A stretch of 64,000 nucleotides of DNA from Pyronema omphalodes (taxonomy: Eukaryota; Ascomycota; Pezizomycetes; Pezizales; Pyronemataceae). The notes under the pieces are model-generated. The model worked only from the letters and a program-made list of their open reading frames with translations, was not told the origin of the DNA and did not search any database. The position numbers and the translations under genes are program-made. Each line of letters opens with the position of its first letter. The first letter of the stretch is position 1. Shown here piece after piece: positions 39,892 to 53,493 of this stretch. The stretch is taken from positions 124,001 to 188,000 of the forward strand of contig JAJJXM010000049.1 in NCBI GenBank assembly GCA_024516155.1, read 5' to 3'.

Positions 39892-42837
39892 GTCTTTTCA
39901 TCTGGAACATCCATCCAATCCATCCAATCCAGTCTGATAACATGATGATGAATAACCCAGACGACACCGGCGATGATTTTAGTCAATAAGATGTATGTAT
40001 CCGCTTGAGTACAGGGAGAGTACGCAGGCGGCGAAGGTAAGAAGATGGATACATACATCGATTTGTAACTTCGAATCAGATGAGTTGGAAAGATACATCA
40101 CACATCACATAGCATACATACGACATAGGCGCATACGATAGCACAGCACATCTAGAATAACAAAACCAGAGCATCACACAACTTACACCTGATGCTTAAG
40201 CTCAGATAAAAACCCCCAAAGTGCAAAATCCCAGTGTCGGAAGCAAAGAAAAGTGCAAGACAGTGTGGCCTTGTTCATTGTGATGCACGAGATAGGATCC
40301 TGTGGCACTTTAAAATAGCCTTAGAAATCCAGCTTTTTCTTCACGGGTTCTGTGGCAGCAGCAATAGTAGTAGCGAATCGTCATTTTTAATATATCCTTA
40401 ATAGGAGACCTTTTATTAAAATTGACATCATCCCATCCCACGGTTTTTTTTTTTCTTTTTGTTTTGGTTCAAGAGCCGGTTACAGTCGAAAGTTGAAATA
40501 GTGAGGCAATGTGGCTATGTACGAGGCTACGCGAACCTGCGAACCACGAGGTAGAAGTGCTGGAAAAAAAAAAGGATCAACTTCCCTCCCGAAGAGCAAC
40601 GGAGCACCGGGTTCCCCGGGCTCCCGTCCCAGGGCTATGTACAAGGGCTATCTACTAGGGCTCCCAGGGCTCTCGGGGCGCGCACGGCCATTCTTATCCC
40701 GCCTGGCACTTCCCTCTACCATCTTGGCTTCCATCTTCCATCTTCCGAGCCTCTATCTTCCTTCCCCTTCGTTCTTCCAAATTCCTCCCCTAGCTTTAAC
40801 TCCTCTTTTTGCGTATCGCAATCACCACCCCCTTCTACCCCTTCTCTCCACAGCTCCCTATATACTACCCTTCAAACCAAGTTCCTGGCAGCTAGTTTGC
40901 ACCAAACCACCGTTACCGTAAAGTCCGTGACAAATGTTTTGCCCTTCCAGCGAGCCGAGGCGAACCAAGTCTAAGGAAGTAGGGCAAAAACAAAACGGAA
41001 GCCGAAGATAATGGTAATCCTACAAATGACCAGTACATAGTGACACGAGGTAGTCGGCGGATATTTCCATTACCGGATTGGCGTCTTTTTGATGGATAAC
41101 GTAGCCGAAGAATAAAGGGGAGGGAGGGGGGGAGGAGGGGGGAGAGGGGGTGCAAAAGATCATCATGTTTCGGAGAAACGTGTTGTACTACTGCGCCATA
41201 TGTAGAAGCCCAAAACTAAAAATTGATGTGCACTCAAAAAAAAAAAAAGGGCACCAAAATTTGAAACACGAAAAGTTGTATATGGTACACATACCGGAGC
41301 TCATGATAGATATGTATGCGGCAATACTGTCTGTACATACATACATACATAGGTTATAGCGTGTGTGCATACGCACAGTACAAGCGCTATGGAAGCCGGT
41401 CCTTTAAGCGAGGGTACATACTACTCTTGGCTTTGTTGCTATTACTGCTTTCTGGATCCCATGATCGGGCTTTCTTTTTTACTTCATATACGGCTGGTAC
41501 TGTAAAATACAAGTGTAGTTACTCTACTAAAATCATCGTTATATGTAGATGTGTGGAACATATTCCAGAATCTAGTCTAACATACACACAAACATACATA
41601 ATCGAAACTCTAGTAGAGTCTGGATATATATGCGCACGCGTGGAGTTGACGCCAGATGGTTTATGAAGTGCCTAACCCATGCATTCAAGATTCGGGTGGC
41701 TGGGAGGTTGATAAGGTTGAAGCGCATCGGACTTGAAAAAAAGCCTTCAAAAAAAAAAAAAAGGGCTGAAATAGTTTTTTTTTGTATGTCTCTGAAATAG
41801 AAACAAATGAACAAAAAAGAATGCATTTTCATTATCGAAATGCAAAACGCAAAAACGCAAATCGTACAAAAATGACAATCGATGCACCAGATCAAGGACC
41901 GGGGATTCAGGATCGACCGGTAGATTTGCAGCAGTTCAAAACGACACTTATATCCTGTTCAGTATGTCTAGATACGCGCGAAAGTTTATAGATTGTGGTT
42001 TTTTTTACGGACGATACGCCGGTTGGAGTGAAATTCCTTTTCTGATAAACTGCATACTTGAATGACCCTTTGTCATGATGTCTTGAAACAGATAAGTAAT
42101 GACATAACGATGGATCATGGGAACACAAAAAGGATAGTTTACTTTAATAGGGAATTATACTTCAGCCATACAGTTTGTAATTAATGCCCTTTCCTATCAT
42201 CATGTGGACCATCAGATATACCCAGGCTGAACTTCTGATACCAAGCCTTAGTTACCATACTGTTAACTACGGGCTACAGAGCTGTAAGATTCGAACGGGA
42301 CTCAAACCTCCTATTCCTAGATGAATTATGTATTCTAGGATATCGAATATCCATGTTCCGAGTAACTCGCTCATCCTCATCCATGCACACTCTATATGAA
42401 GACAAATGTTACAGTACAGCTAGATAGATACCTTACATAGCTACCTCCTTCGCTACCTCTACCGTCGCTTAAGTATAATATCCTAAACTTACACAACACA
42501 ATACTGCATGACCCTTTGATTCCCTTCCGTCGCTGACAAAGATTGGACATGGACCATGGACCATGGATCAGGAACTCGGTATTTACCCGTACAGAGCACG
42601 GACGAATATTAATAGAGGACTTGAGAGGCATCATATCGACTTTATTTTGGATACTGTGAGCTTTTTTAAGGTCGGGATACCTTGATGATTCATGGCGGGA
42701 TGAATGATGGGGTTAGACAATATGTTGGGTTGGTATAGGTTTTTTTCTTTTTTTGTTATTATTATTATTATTGAAGAAGATATTGTGCTCAGTATAGTAG
42801 TAGTGGTAGTAGTAGTAGTAGTAGTAGGATATCGAAA

Positions 42838-43935
42838 ATGGAAAGAAAAACGTCACATGAGAAGGCCGATGAATGTGCGCAACGGGATGGAATACAGATA
42901 CTCGGTAGTCTATTGATGCTTTGTGGAACAATTAACCTGAATTATGAGGATACTGTTATGGCATTGGTATATCAGTCCATTGGTATGCTGATTATTGGTA
43001 CAGTGATACCGTACAACAGAAACATAGGCCGTCGTGGAATTTTCTCATATATTCTTGATACTTGCACTTCAGGTCCACTGCAGTCTGCAGCAGTATCATG
43101 CTGCTTCCCGATATCTACCCAACGGTATTCCGAGAGTCTGGCGTGATTTTTTTTCTTGGGGATGCAGGAATTCGAAATGTATGCAGGGTTATTATGGATT
43201 GGTTACAATGGTTACAGAGTGGAAGTAATATAGAGAGATATGTAATGGAAAGGTTACATAAGCTTTTGATGGATGGGTATGAAAAAGGAAGGATTACTAT
43301 CAACGGGAGTAACGGTTAAAAATCTCTGATATCGTTAATGTTTTCAATATTTGAGATAGCTACTATAATGTAACCAGTAACCATGGTACCGTTTCAAAAG
43401 TACTCCACAATTATATCCGCCATCGGAAGTTTAAACCTCCAAGTACCTCTCCTCAGTCAGTAACAAAACATTTCCCTATGATCCATCACCTTCGAATTAT
43501 TCCATCCATTCCAAATACCACACACAAAATATCGCACACAAATCAAACCCAACCCCCATCAAGACCTTATCACAAATCCTCAGCATCCCCAACTCCCGAC
43601 CCCAAGGCAAAAACAAGCGGCAGAAGTACCTACCCGATCAATCTCCTGCAGTACAACCTCCGATGAATGTAGGGGTCCAGTCCCAGACTTCCAATAGAAC
43701 CCACGGATTCGTCGTTACAAGAAGAATGGACTGACCCAAATGCTTGTTTCCGGGACGGGATGTTGCATTGCTTTGGATAAAGTATCCTGAGTATATATTG
43801 ATGTACCACGCTGCACGGTTCGCTGTGTTCCATAGTGTTGCGGACAGTGGTTTTGATGGTGGGTTATGGGCCTTGAAGGATGTAGAGGAGAGTATTGTGG
43901 GTCTTTGGGGGGTGGTTTATGGATGGTGTGTATAA
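42838..43935 (+). pseudogene. Coding-like tract, unidentified, broken or unspliced
   Basis: Three plus-strand frames in a row have protein-like composition. 42838-43146 opens with MERKTSHEKADECAQRDG and continues GSLLMLCGTINLNYEDTV. A frame ending at 43319 reads STAVCSSIMLLPDIYPTV and then GDAGIRNVCRVIMDWLQWL. 43744-43935 reads YPEYILMYHAARFAVFHS. They are in different frames and I could not join them with convincing splice sites (CTTGCACTTCAG near 43071 is a possible acceptor). No family recognised. It could be an intron-rich orphan gene, a decayed gene or chance. Confidence 0.25.
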
Positions 43936-46900
43936 GAGAATTGTGATACAATGAATGCATAGCGAATGCATAACGAATGCATAGCAAAAGCTGAATTACA
44001 AATCCCAAGAATTCCTGGGGAACAGTAAGCGTGTAAGAACCCCGAGATAAACAATTTTGATAATAATCATTAAGGCTATATTGGAGGAGATTGTGGCAGG
44101 CAGTAGTCTTGGCATTCATCATTGTTATGATGGAAGAGAGTTTGATGTAGTGGTACAAGCAGAGTATCCGACTTACCCTTACTGCCGGGTGCAAACGAAC
44201 GAGCTACATATGTATGTCTGTATGTAAAATATATTTACCAAAGTTACGAGGCAGTACATATGTAGCAGTACTATCTATGTATACAGGCATTTGAATTCCA
44301 CCACGGGGAAGTGATTATAGTGAGGCTGATCACAGTCCCAAGTCCAGATGCCCAGATTCCCAAGCTGCCACAGATAATAGTATGTAGATTAATTTATTCC
44401 ACCACCACCCAAGATATGCACAGAATCAAACGCAAAACGTAACGTCATCATGATTTGTTTGTAAATCGACGGAAACGGCGAAGATAGATAACCGTTGTTA
44501 CGTGAGGCATCAAGGCTTGGTGGGATTCCTTAGAACGGTTCATTAATCTAGATTTCTTGGAGAGGTGATAGTTACTGCGTCATGGAGTGTGGTGTGCAAT
44601 ATCATAGATATTTGGGTACAAGGAGTTGTACAGTGCTCTATTGTATCACTGTGAATAGCTTTTCTCGCCATATAATTGTAAGTGCTAAGATAATTACCTC
44701 AAATATCTTTTGATGATTATTATTAAAATTGGTTACATAGGTATCTTAATCATTTACCTTTTCTTGGGAAACCTTTTTTTAAAGGTATGATTATGCTGTT
44801 GATCCATATGTGTGAATTGTATGGTGTGCGTCAGACTCAACGCACCATGCAAGTACGGCATACCCCAAAACGCCGGCATGGGACGAATTCGAATTCTAAT
44901 CAAGGAAAATCTATGTAAAGTGTGGACTGTTGCAATTTACAGATATTTCCTTCCAGTGCGGATTGATATTTCACGAGCCGCCGCTGGAGCAGAGCGCTTA
45001 ACTTGGAAGTTGGAGCGTTGGAGCGTTGGTGAATGCTCCAATCCCAACTCCTCCATCTCTATACCTTCCAGGGCTACATACAAAATAAGATGAGATGAGC
45101 AGACGTACTCGACGTATAGTTGTGAAGTTAAACCAGCACCATCACAGCCCCAAATTCTCCATCTAATGAGGATTGGAGTATCTAGCTGCAGCTTCATCAT
45201 CATCGGTATTCATCATGGAATTTACACTCCACTTAGCTTCTACATCAAGGAACCCGCACCTGGAGAAGTTCTAATAGGTACTGCAAGAACCGACACCGAC
45301 ACCGACACAGTGGGTCGATATTTGTCTCAGATCTTTGTTACACGTACTGTAAATTACGGGATACGTACGTACGTCAACCCACCCATCACGGTAGGATTAT
45401 CTACGCTTTTGCGCTCGGACATTCGTTCAAATTCCGTAGCATATACGGATGGTGCTGATATGTAATCATAATCTCCCTACATACACATTTTTTTCACACT
45501 CTTTCGGTAAGGGATGCAAGAATAAAATACCAATGGTATGTATAGAGCCACAGCATGTTGATGGCATGGTGAATGGATGTCGGATGCGTTGTATGCAGGG
45601 TAGATCCCGGGGTATCGGCTGGGAGAGCTCTTCATCTGAACTGGAGCTGGAACTGGACGGATGGCAACGGTATTGGCAGGGGAGTACATAGTACTTGTTG
45701 TCTGTCACATTCGGTGGAAATAACCGTTTTGGTAGCGATGTTGCTGGACCGGTGTTCGGCGTGATGAGAGGGGTATAAAAGGAATGTTTATTACATTCTT
45801 TGGCTCACGGTTGGAACTGGGACAAGGAGAAGAGACGGAAGAGATAAATTGATATTAGAGTATGCCCTATCGCGTTCGAATCCATCATCTAGAGCCTTGA
45901 AAGGAAGACGGTTTTTGGTTTCTGGTTTCGGGGGATCTACAGATTGCTATCGCAGAGTGTGATGAGAATTTTCTACGGCTACCGCGAGATGTGAAATGCA
46001 AGCTGCTGTGAACTGTATCGCAAGGCTAAATCTGTCCAATGAAATCAAATCATCAAGCGTTTGATAGTTCTGTGTTTGGGTTAAGCACGGAGAAATAATC
46101 AGCGACAAGACAAATGCTAAAATGTGATAAAGTTCCGCTTAATGCTCATTCGCGGGCTCCTTGCTCCATGGCAGCAGTTTCGTAGTTTACTCCACACAAC
46201 ACACTTCGCTTTGCCAGGCCACTGCCGGGTGTTGCTAGCCCATTAACACGGCATATTAAACCTCGCAGCGTTGGGTTTGCTACACCGTGCGTAACAACTC
46301 ATTAAAGCGGGAAGAATCACGGTAGTATCAGGTAGCCATAGGTGGTCCTATCACCCTACAGGCCGGTTGTATCTCAGGCCTCTGATGTGTAAACTAAGAA
46401 TACCTTGTCAGGCGCTGGGGGGCGAGGAAGCTGTTAGGACCACTACCCGCTGGACGATGCTTACTCTAGGGTTAGGATAACAATAGTAATAGTAAAAATA
46501 CCAAATACAGATAAACTAGGGCTTCGATGGTTTTTTTTCCTAGGGTTCCCCTTGCCCTCTGTTCCCCCGGGCTCCCTGGTATTTTCTAAGCTTCGCTGGC
46601 ATGATTCGCTGCCGTTAGATGGATTTTCGGGACGATAATAGAAGGGATTATCCATGCTACTTGACCAGACTTTTCGGATTTGGATGGACTGGACATCATC
46701 AACGATTATTGTGGAACCACTTCAATAAAACACCTTCTGTGGCCTACTGGAACCCCGGAGTCTTCAAAATATCTCTCCGTTAACTACCTACCAACTCCTG
46801 GCTTCGTGAAACAATGAAACCGGCGCATGGTTTACCAAGACCTTTCATATCAGACCTAGACCCACAGTGTGGAAAATCGGAAACCCAAAACATTCTGTAC

Positions 46901-49900
46901 TGTCATGTCAGAACTTTGTAACAACCCCAGTTTTCATCCGGCCTACGGAATTCTCCATTTCGTTATGAAAAGGAGAATAGGATACATGGGAATTTACTAA
47001 AACGGATATAGGATTGGAAACTATGCACTCGGAAGCAACATCACAATATTCACACGGTGTTGTTCTTCCACAATAGGCTACCTATCCTTCAAGCTTTGAA
47101 AAGGCGTTGGATTGTAACCTATTACACAGATATTCCAGAGTGCCTGAAGTACCAAACTATCGGAGTTTCAATTTACAAGCATTTTTACCGTTTATCATGA
47201 TCAAGGGCGAGGATTGCAAACAGAAATTGGAATATAAATGACCTGCAGTGTGAATATGTGCGGGGCGAAATTTGCTGTCTTATGCAATCCCTGGTAAAAG
47301 CCTCCATCAACCATTCATACGGAGACGGGACATAGATAGGTACATTCTTCACAGATAATTTCGGCGAGACCCTGCGCAGCTCTGATAAAGCCTGTAAATC
47401 CTGTAAAGTCTGCAAGTATGTAAAGTTTATTGGTACATACATGCTGCATAGTCCATCTCTGCATCAGTTAACATGTATCCTGGTACTGAAAATAAAGTTC
47501 GTTGCAAAGTTAGGTAAATTCTCCATATTAACCGCCACACTTTCTTTTGGCGTAATGTTTCAAAATCAGCTTGGTACTAAAGAGAAGCGAATAGGAAAAT
47601 CCATATGTATACTGTAGGCACATATCATCATCTCACAACGGGAAACAAGGCTGAGCTTGACGCAGGCCGAGAAAATCAAATAGCGAGCCGGCCCTGTCCA
47701 CATGTGTAGCCTGGTGCAGATTTGCCGAGACCTTCACTCCATCCTACAAAAACGCCAAGGTTACAGCACCTTTCACTTTTGGTAAAGAGGCGGACACTGC
47801 CGAAGGTTTCAGGCTATCCAGGGCTATGTTCTCTTAAGGTTCAGCCCTGTTCCTGGTACGCCAAGTAGTCCGCCCAGATACGCCGAGCTTTGCCAAGCAC
47901 CTTCCCTGAACGTCGACGCACGTGCAATCACTCGACTCCAATATGCCGAGTTCCCGAATTGCGAACGGGGAGCTAAAACTCTAGCAATGGGACCATGCTT
48001 CATAGCCCCGTAATGCCGGCCATCTTTTAGCTATAAGCGCGGGCGTTTATGAGTTCCTTGCATTCACCGAGTTGCAAGATGCACAGTCCGGTCCCGAAGC
48101 TAGACCAGGAGCTTGTATTTTATGCTTGTGATTTGTCACTTTCAATTTGTTGCTTTTCCCCTAAAACTTTATCACGAGTTACATTTTAGGGCATACGATA
48201 CATTGTGTACGAGTCGCATACATGTCTCGGCATAAACTTCGCACCGACAAAGACATTGTTGTTGAGGATCACCGTTATTACGAACAAATAACTTAACGAA
48301 CCCCACGAGACTACGAGACTAGTATCAACTCTAGTCTCTCAAGCTAAAAGAGGAGTTTTTGTTAAAATTTATGTTTCATACCGGGTATCCTAACGAAACG
48401 GTTGACAGTTGTATAACGGGCGGTGAAAACAACTCTTTCGTGGGGGATAACTGTTACTTTAGCGGATCGACAGCGGGCGAACTACAAAACGCGGGTAGAT
48501 AGATATGGCTCCCGCTCTGAATCCCACTTCTTTTTATGCCATTTTCCTTTTTGATTATCTCTTGGCTATTTTTGCTTGGACTCATGCAGCGGTGGCAGGG
48601 GAGTGGGGAATGGCCGGATTGGGGATCTACACTTTGAATTCCGATAGTTCATCCTTTGTCCGTTTATTTGATCACAGTGAGCTCAGTATAGCTCGCATGG
48701 TTTCCTCTAATGGCGGCCAATAAGAAGTCTAAGACAGATTGAGACAGTACGACCTTAATCAACACATCCCATTCCAAGATCTTTTACTCAGAAAACCGCA
48801 ATGACAGGCCTCGGCTTCATCGCATCGCGGTTCCCGATGGCCCCACGGTTCGCCCTCACCGCCGCCGGTGATCGTGCGCACGGTCATTATTCATACTAAT
48901 AAAGTCCGGGCCCACTGTTGAAAGTGACAGTTCCGTACCTGCATTCTCGCTTCGCATACCTCATCTCTTCGACGTACCGAGATATCTTCATCGTCTCCCG
49001 AAACTGTAGATTACATTTATGATTTTTCATCGACGAGACGAAGTGGCGTGAGGAAAATAGGCGAGCCCCACCCCGAGAACTGCTTTTGATCATACTTCTC
49101 AAAAACGTATTCCAAACTGGGTTTTCCGACCACGCGGAGGCGCTATGTTGATTTCAGTATGTATTTTCTGAGGGAAACGGTGGATACTCCGTGAACATGC
49201 CGTGCATACATCTAGACTCTGCTCTCCGGCAAGACATCGGCGGACGCTCAAGCCCGATTATCTTCGTTCGGCAGTTAAGTTGCTACGATTATTATGATTT
49301 GGTAATAGGAGAGATCTTTCAAGAGCCACAATCCGGTGAGTGTTTGAAGGGAGCTTGATTCATGGACAACGTGGCGCACTGGATGGCCGTTATTGTCGAG
49401 TATCGGATGGAATAAAGGGATAGGGATATTCTAGGCATATTTTACCAGTCGAGATATTTAGTAAATGAGGTATATCTCGGCTTTGCGGCTGATGCAATGG
49501 GGAATAGAAATTGTGACGAGTGAGTGACGATGAATCGCATACTGATGAGTTAGGGTCGGGTACTGGTAGCTTCGGGGCTTGAGAACTACATACCAAGGTG
49601 CCGAGATTTTATTGTCGGATGATGAAGTTCTGACATCCGATGCGCTTAATTCGACAGGCAGTATGGTGTCACCATAGTTGTCGGATGGGTCCCTCAGCAA
49701 CGGATATTTTGGACTTGGCATGAGTGCCCGAGCCACGGTTCAACCGACATCATTGGAGTTTGATGAATAAATGAAGATTATGCTTGTAGATACCACGAAG
49801 CTGGTGAAAATCTTCCAGTCGAGCTGGATTATGGGCGAGCGACTAAGAATTTAAACAGGGAATCTCTTCGTCTTTCCAAAAATTCAGGAAATATCATTGT

Positions 49901-51087
49901 AATATTACATGAAGCACGATATTATATACGAGGCTGTAGACAAAATAAGTGGAAACTTTTGCGCCGCATTGGCCGCGTGACTACCCCCCACAATTCATTC
50001 AGTTCACGATAATAAAGAGCGGAAGGTAAATGAAGCTTATACAAGTGAAACTAGAAGCCACAATATATATCATACTGCTGGTCTTCTGTATTGCGCTGCA
50101 GGTAAATTGCATGGTAGTTTAGAGTCATGGTTGAGGTGTTGTGATTATTGCAACGTAAAGGTTTTCACTATGGTGCGGGACATCAATCCAGGGTAGTATA
50201 TCGCCAATCCTCGACAAAGTCCAAGACGCCTTTTGCTCGGTAATAATTGAGTGATATCACATGAGCTCACATCTGAGGCTTCCGTTGCCACAATTCCACA
50301 TCCTAATTTCCCAAATTTACAGTCCAGATATCACTAAATATATATATGCTCATTATTCACATTTTAGCAAGAATTTTATTAGGAATTTGTGAGTCTTGGC
50401 CAACAAACATGTCAATTTTGGCTGCCAGCAGGATGAACTTGAGTCCCGGTGGCAGAAAAATTAAGAGACCAACATAGAATGGTGACATAAGCAGAAGCAG
50501 ATGGCTGCGATTGAAGATGGGAGAACCCATTTACCGAGAGCTCATCGGTGACGCATGAGGGATGCGGCATGTCTCTCGGGAACGGGAGTTTTCGCGCGAA
50601 GGCCTCAAAAATTAGTGAGGTTGAGATAAAAAGGAGGAGATTTAAAATTGGAGCCGATTTTTGAGGAAACAATTGCAGAGTATGAGAACTGGACTGTCAT
50701 CGAGGTGAGGTAAGCGCAAACCCTTGAGCCGTACGGATCCTTGAGGCTCAATAAGACATTAAAAACGAAGTATCGTTGCTTGAGACTATTGTTCACAAAG
50801 TTGAATACAGATAACCCTTTCATTACCCTAACTAGATTTGCCGCATCATACATACGTCTACGGTTATAGTGTCACGTGATCGACCAATGAGAATGACGTA
50901 GCTGTGAGAGGTTGTGAGTCGTTAACGTGAACTTCGGGTCATGGTCGGATAAAAGATAGCACACCTTGATTAATCATTCAGAGCTCGTTCAGATAAGTGG
51001 CACACGAGCATGGGAAGAGGATTTCGGTGCGTGAAGAAAGCACCAAGAGAGATATGATGCGTGTTTCATTCATCGTGGGATTCTAGC
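43936..51087. other. Gene desert, second part
   Basis: No supported gene. Small items are three GAATGCATA units at 43953-43983, an ACCGAC triplet-type repeat at 45289-45306, and TATG/CATA-rich patches near 44200 and 47440. 50.9-51.08 kb shows weak similarity to the distal side of the dispersed repeat copy 1, interrupted by the hAT element. Confidence 0.55.
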
Positions 51088-51853
51088 CAGACCTCCCAAC
51101 CGTATAGCCAGTTTACCGGGTAAAATCGTAAACCAGGTAAACTGAACTGACAATTCACAGTTAGTTGGTGCAGTTTTGGTGTCCCGGATTCACTGTTGGT
51201 TCTGTTTTGAGGGGTCCATAGAACCAGGTAACTGCAGTGTACTGATTAAACGGACTCCATAAATACAAACCAGCTCAACCTCATCGGGAACCAGTGCATG
51301 CAGGAATAAATAATGTCTTCAACCTCGTTTGAACCCACCGGTGGCCGAGCCTGCCAGTATCTCAACCATTCACCCGCTTCTGGTTACCAGGTTTCCCAAC
51401 CTTTACGAAATGGCGGCGAACATGCTCTCGGTTCTCGCGATGACAGCCGAGTCTGAGCTGCTGTTTTCCGAATGCAGGCGGATCATTATATAGGACCGCC
51501 ATTCAATGCAGGCACGTACTCTGGAGGCCATCGAGGTGCTCAAGAGCTTCAACCGTGGGCGTCAGTTGTGATTTCGGCGACCTAATTAGGATAGAATTTT
51601 GTTATATATGCACGGAATAATATTTATTGCCGCTTCATAAACCGGTTCCTCTGGACAAACCAGTTTTCGCAGTTTTAAACAGTTCACCAGGTTTGCCAAG
51701 CCTTGCATTCGGTTAACTGGTTTTCGCAGTTCAACCAGTTTATAATACTGGCAGTAAACTGAACTGGGTCGCCGTACAGTTCTCATATTCCAACAGTCCG
51801 TACAGTCCGTTTTGGTCGTCATTTTGAACTGGCTTGTACGACTGGGAGGTCTG
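51088..51853 (+). mobile_element. Decayed hAT-family DNA transposon derivative with target-site duplication
   Basis: The 766-bp element has imperfect terminal inverted repeats of about 25 bp, starting CAGACCTCCCAACCGTATAG on the left and, inverted, CAGACCTCCCAGTCGTACAA on the right, both followed by GCCAGTT. It is flanked by 8-bp direct duplications ATTCTAGC (51080-51087) and ATTTTAGC (51854-51861), the size expected for hAT. Between them a short segment (about 51390-51570, plus strand) encodes the end of a hAT transposase dimerisation domain: FPNLYEMAANMLSVLAMTAE, then SELLFSECRRIII, an in-frame stop, and RTLEAIEVLKSF. Subterminal AACCAGTT/AACTGGTT motifs recur on both sides. Most of the transposase is missing, so it is non-autonomous. 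Confidence 0.9.
51390..51572 (+). pseudogene. hAT transposase C-terminal dimerisation domain remnant
   Basis: About 60 codons match the hATC pattern (PNL-x-x-MA, AESE-x-x-FS, LEAIEVLKSF). The frame is cut by one TAG after ECRRIII and ends with TGA after NRGRQL. No catalytic domain remains. Confidence 0.85.
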
Positions 51854-52055
51854 ATTTTAGCTTGATTAGATTTGATTTTCTAGAACGTTCCCAACCTTAA
51901 GGTTATGACGTATGCTGCAGCCTGAATACATTTTGAGGCTCTAGCTGTTACCTTAGAGCCAGAGGGCACTTCATTTCTTGGGCCTGTTGCCACCTCTCTT
52001 CTTCCTGCTGGTTTTCATTCTAGTGTCTAGGTTAGTCTTGGACCAAAATGTACTT
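51854..52055 (-). repeat. Dispersed repeat, copy 2 (hosts the hAT insertion)
   Basis: The reverse complement of 51884-51930 and 51959-51993 matches copy 1 at 12.0-12.1 kb in the same order and with similar spacing. Left of the hAT element, about 51040-51087 resembles the continuation of copy 1 (TAGAAT-CC-CG then ATGA), which suggests the element jumped into this copy. Confidence 0.7.
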
Positions 52056-53493
52056 GATGTCAGTGACATCCGTTATAATAAACTGTTCTAAGATCTCTAT
52101 CTCAAGAAATCTTTTTGTCTTTCTTAACTTGCCGGCTAAGAGAGGGACTACTCCCTCCGGCAAGCATACCATGCCCCGACAACACCCCACGTAAAGCTAC
52201 ATAGAAGTTTCGCTTGCCAAGCTATTCTGGCACAATCAAGTTTACACATCTCCAAACAAGCGTCTTCAGCTGTATGTTCGTATCTTAGATTCCGAACCTC
52301 TAGTTTTGCCCGTAAGTATGGCTAATCAAGTACAGTAGTTTTACACTCTACAGAACTTAATTTCTCTCCAGCCCGTCCTTTGGATCATTGGGCCTCCTTT
52401 CCATATGACGTAAACTGTGGCTAAATCGTGGCACGCAAAACTTCTGCTCTTAAAAGGAACTAGTGATGATGTCCGGCGCTTATTTTCAAGCGCCGGAACG
52501 CGGCGGTTAAACAGTCTAATGAATTGGACACGGTCGGATTTATTCGGATCTTGTAATATGGGCGCTTGAAACTTTAATTTAAATTGTATACTTCCATCTT
52601 TTGGCTAGTCAATATACATGTGGAGGGTCTAGTGTGTGGCGATATGTGACTTCTACTTTACAAGTGCGCGTGGGGTTGAATACTCATTAATATCCGCCAT
52701 TTATTTTTTACAATGTGTACCTGGCCGTCAACACCATCGACCGAGCCAAGTATTCAACATCGACCGAAATCAATTTTAAATCACAGAAGGCCAAGTATTT
52801 GACTCTACCAGTACAGCAGCGTATACAAATAATGGTGCACATATTTTATCGGGAGTAATTCAAACTGAAGACGAAAAACATCGAAGAGGAAGAATAAGAG
52901 GGCGAGAGGATTTCAAAGAGAGAGTAAACGCAGTCGTGGAAGCACAAAATAGGTAATCCAGTCTTACGACAGTATGGGCTTGATATTACAAACAGAAATC
53001 TCACGCTGATTTCGACTACTGTCTTGGTACTATTTGGCGTGCAAAGGTTCTGGAATATTTTACCCTGCAAAATACCATATTAGACACGACCCGTTTATAT
53101 GAATATCCTCACGTCATCACTTACCATCACGTTCTATTATATACTAAAAACATCATGCGTTCCTAGGGTTATCCAAGATCGTGAGATTCTATCTTTTGAG
53201 GCAACATTGATTGAATGACATTTTTGATTCTTTTAGCCTTTTTAAGCGGTTTTTTTGGCTTCAGCGAAAGAACATCATAATGAGCGCAGGGGAATAAAGA
53301 AGCACTGGTAATATATTCCAAAGAAATAGCCCTTGACTTTAGTTGGCAAGTCTAACGCAGTAGATACTGTTCAATAAACGCATGTGCGTTTAGTATGTCT
53401 ATGAGAGTGTCAAGTAACACCAAGAATTCTATATTCCCTCTTACAGTCACAGTAACAACCTGGCTATCTTTTACCATCATTTTAACCTTTGTG

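Larger units (their letters stand above)
35446..42837. other. Gene desert, first part, with homopolymers
   Basis: 35446 to about 36100 is the promoter side of the zinc-knuckle gene and is G-rich, with G15 runs at 35921-35935 and 36033-36047. Further features are GCGAGCGAGC repeats near 36545, T/A runs near 37945 and 38290, another G15 at 39116-39130, a T26 run at 39866-39891 and several A-runs of 10-13. Frames such as 40511-40921 are low-complexity Pro/Leu-rich and unsupported. No RNA gene recognised. Confidence 0.6.

Noticed and set aside
40511..40921. 136-codon Pro/Leu/Ser-rich frame
   Set aside because: Arises from C/T-rich low-complexity sequence.
42280..42330. tRNA B-box-like sequence on the minus strand (GTTCGAATC)
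   Set aside because: The flanks do not form a T-arm stem and no cloverleaf could be built.
44815..44860. Zn2Cys6-like half motif, CMVCVRLNAPCKYG
   Set aside because: Only C-x2-C-x6-C of a six-Cys cluster, with a stop codon a few residues upstream and nothing regulator-like downstream; likely chance.
48505..48723. 72-codon frame starting MAPALNPTSFYAIFLFDYLL
   Set aside because: Short, isolated and without recognisable features beyond one hydrophobic stretch.
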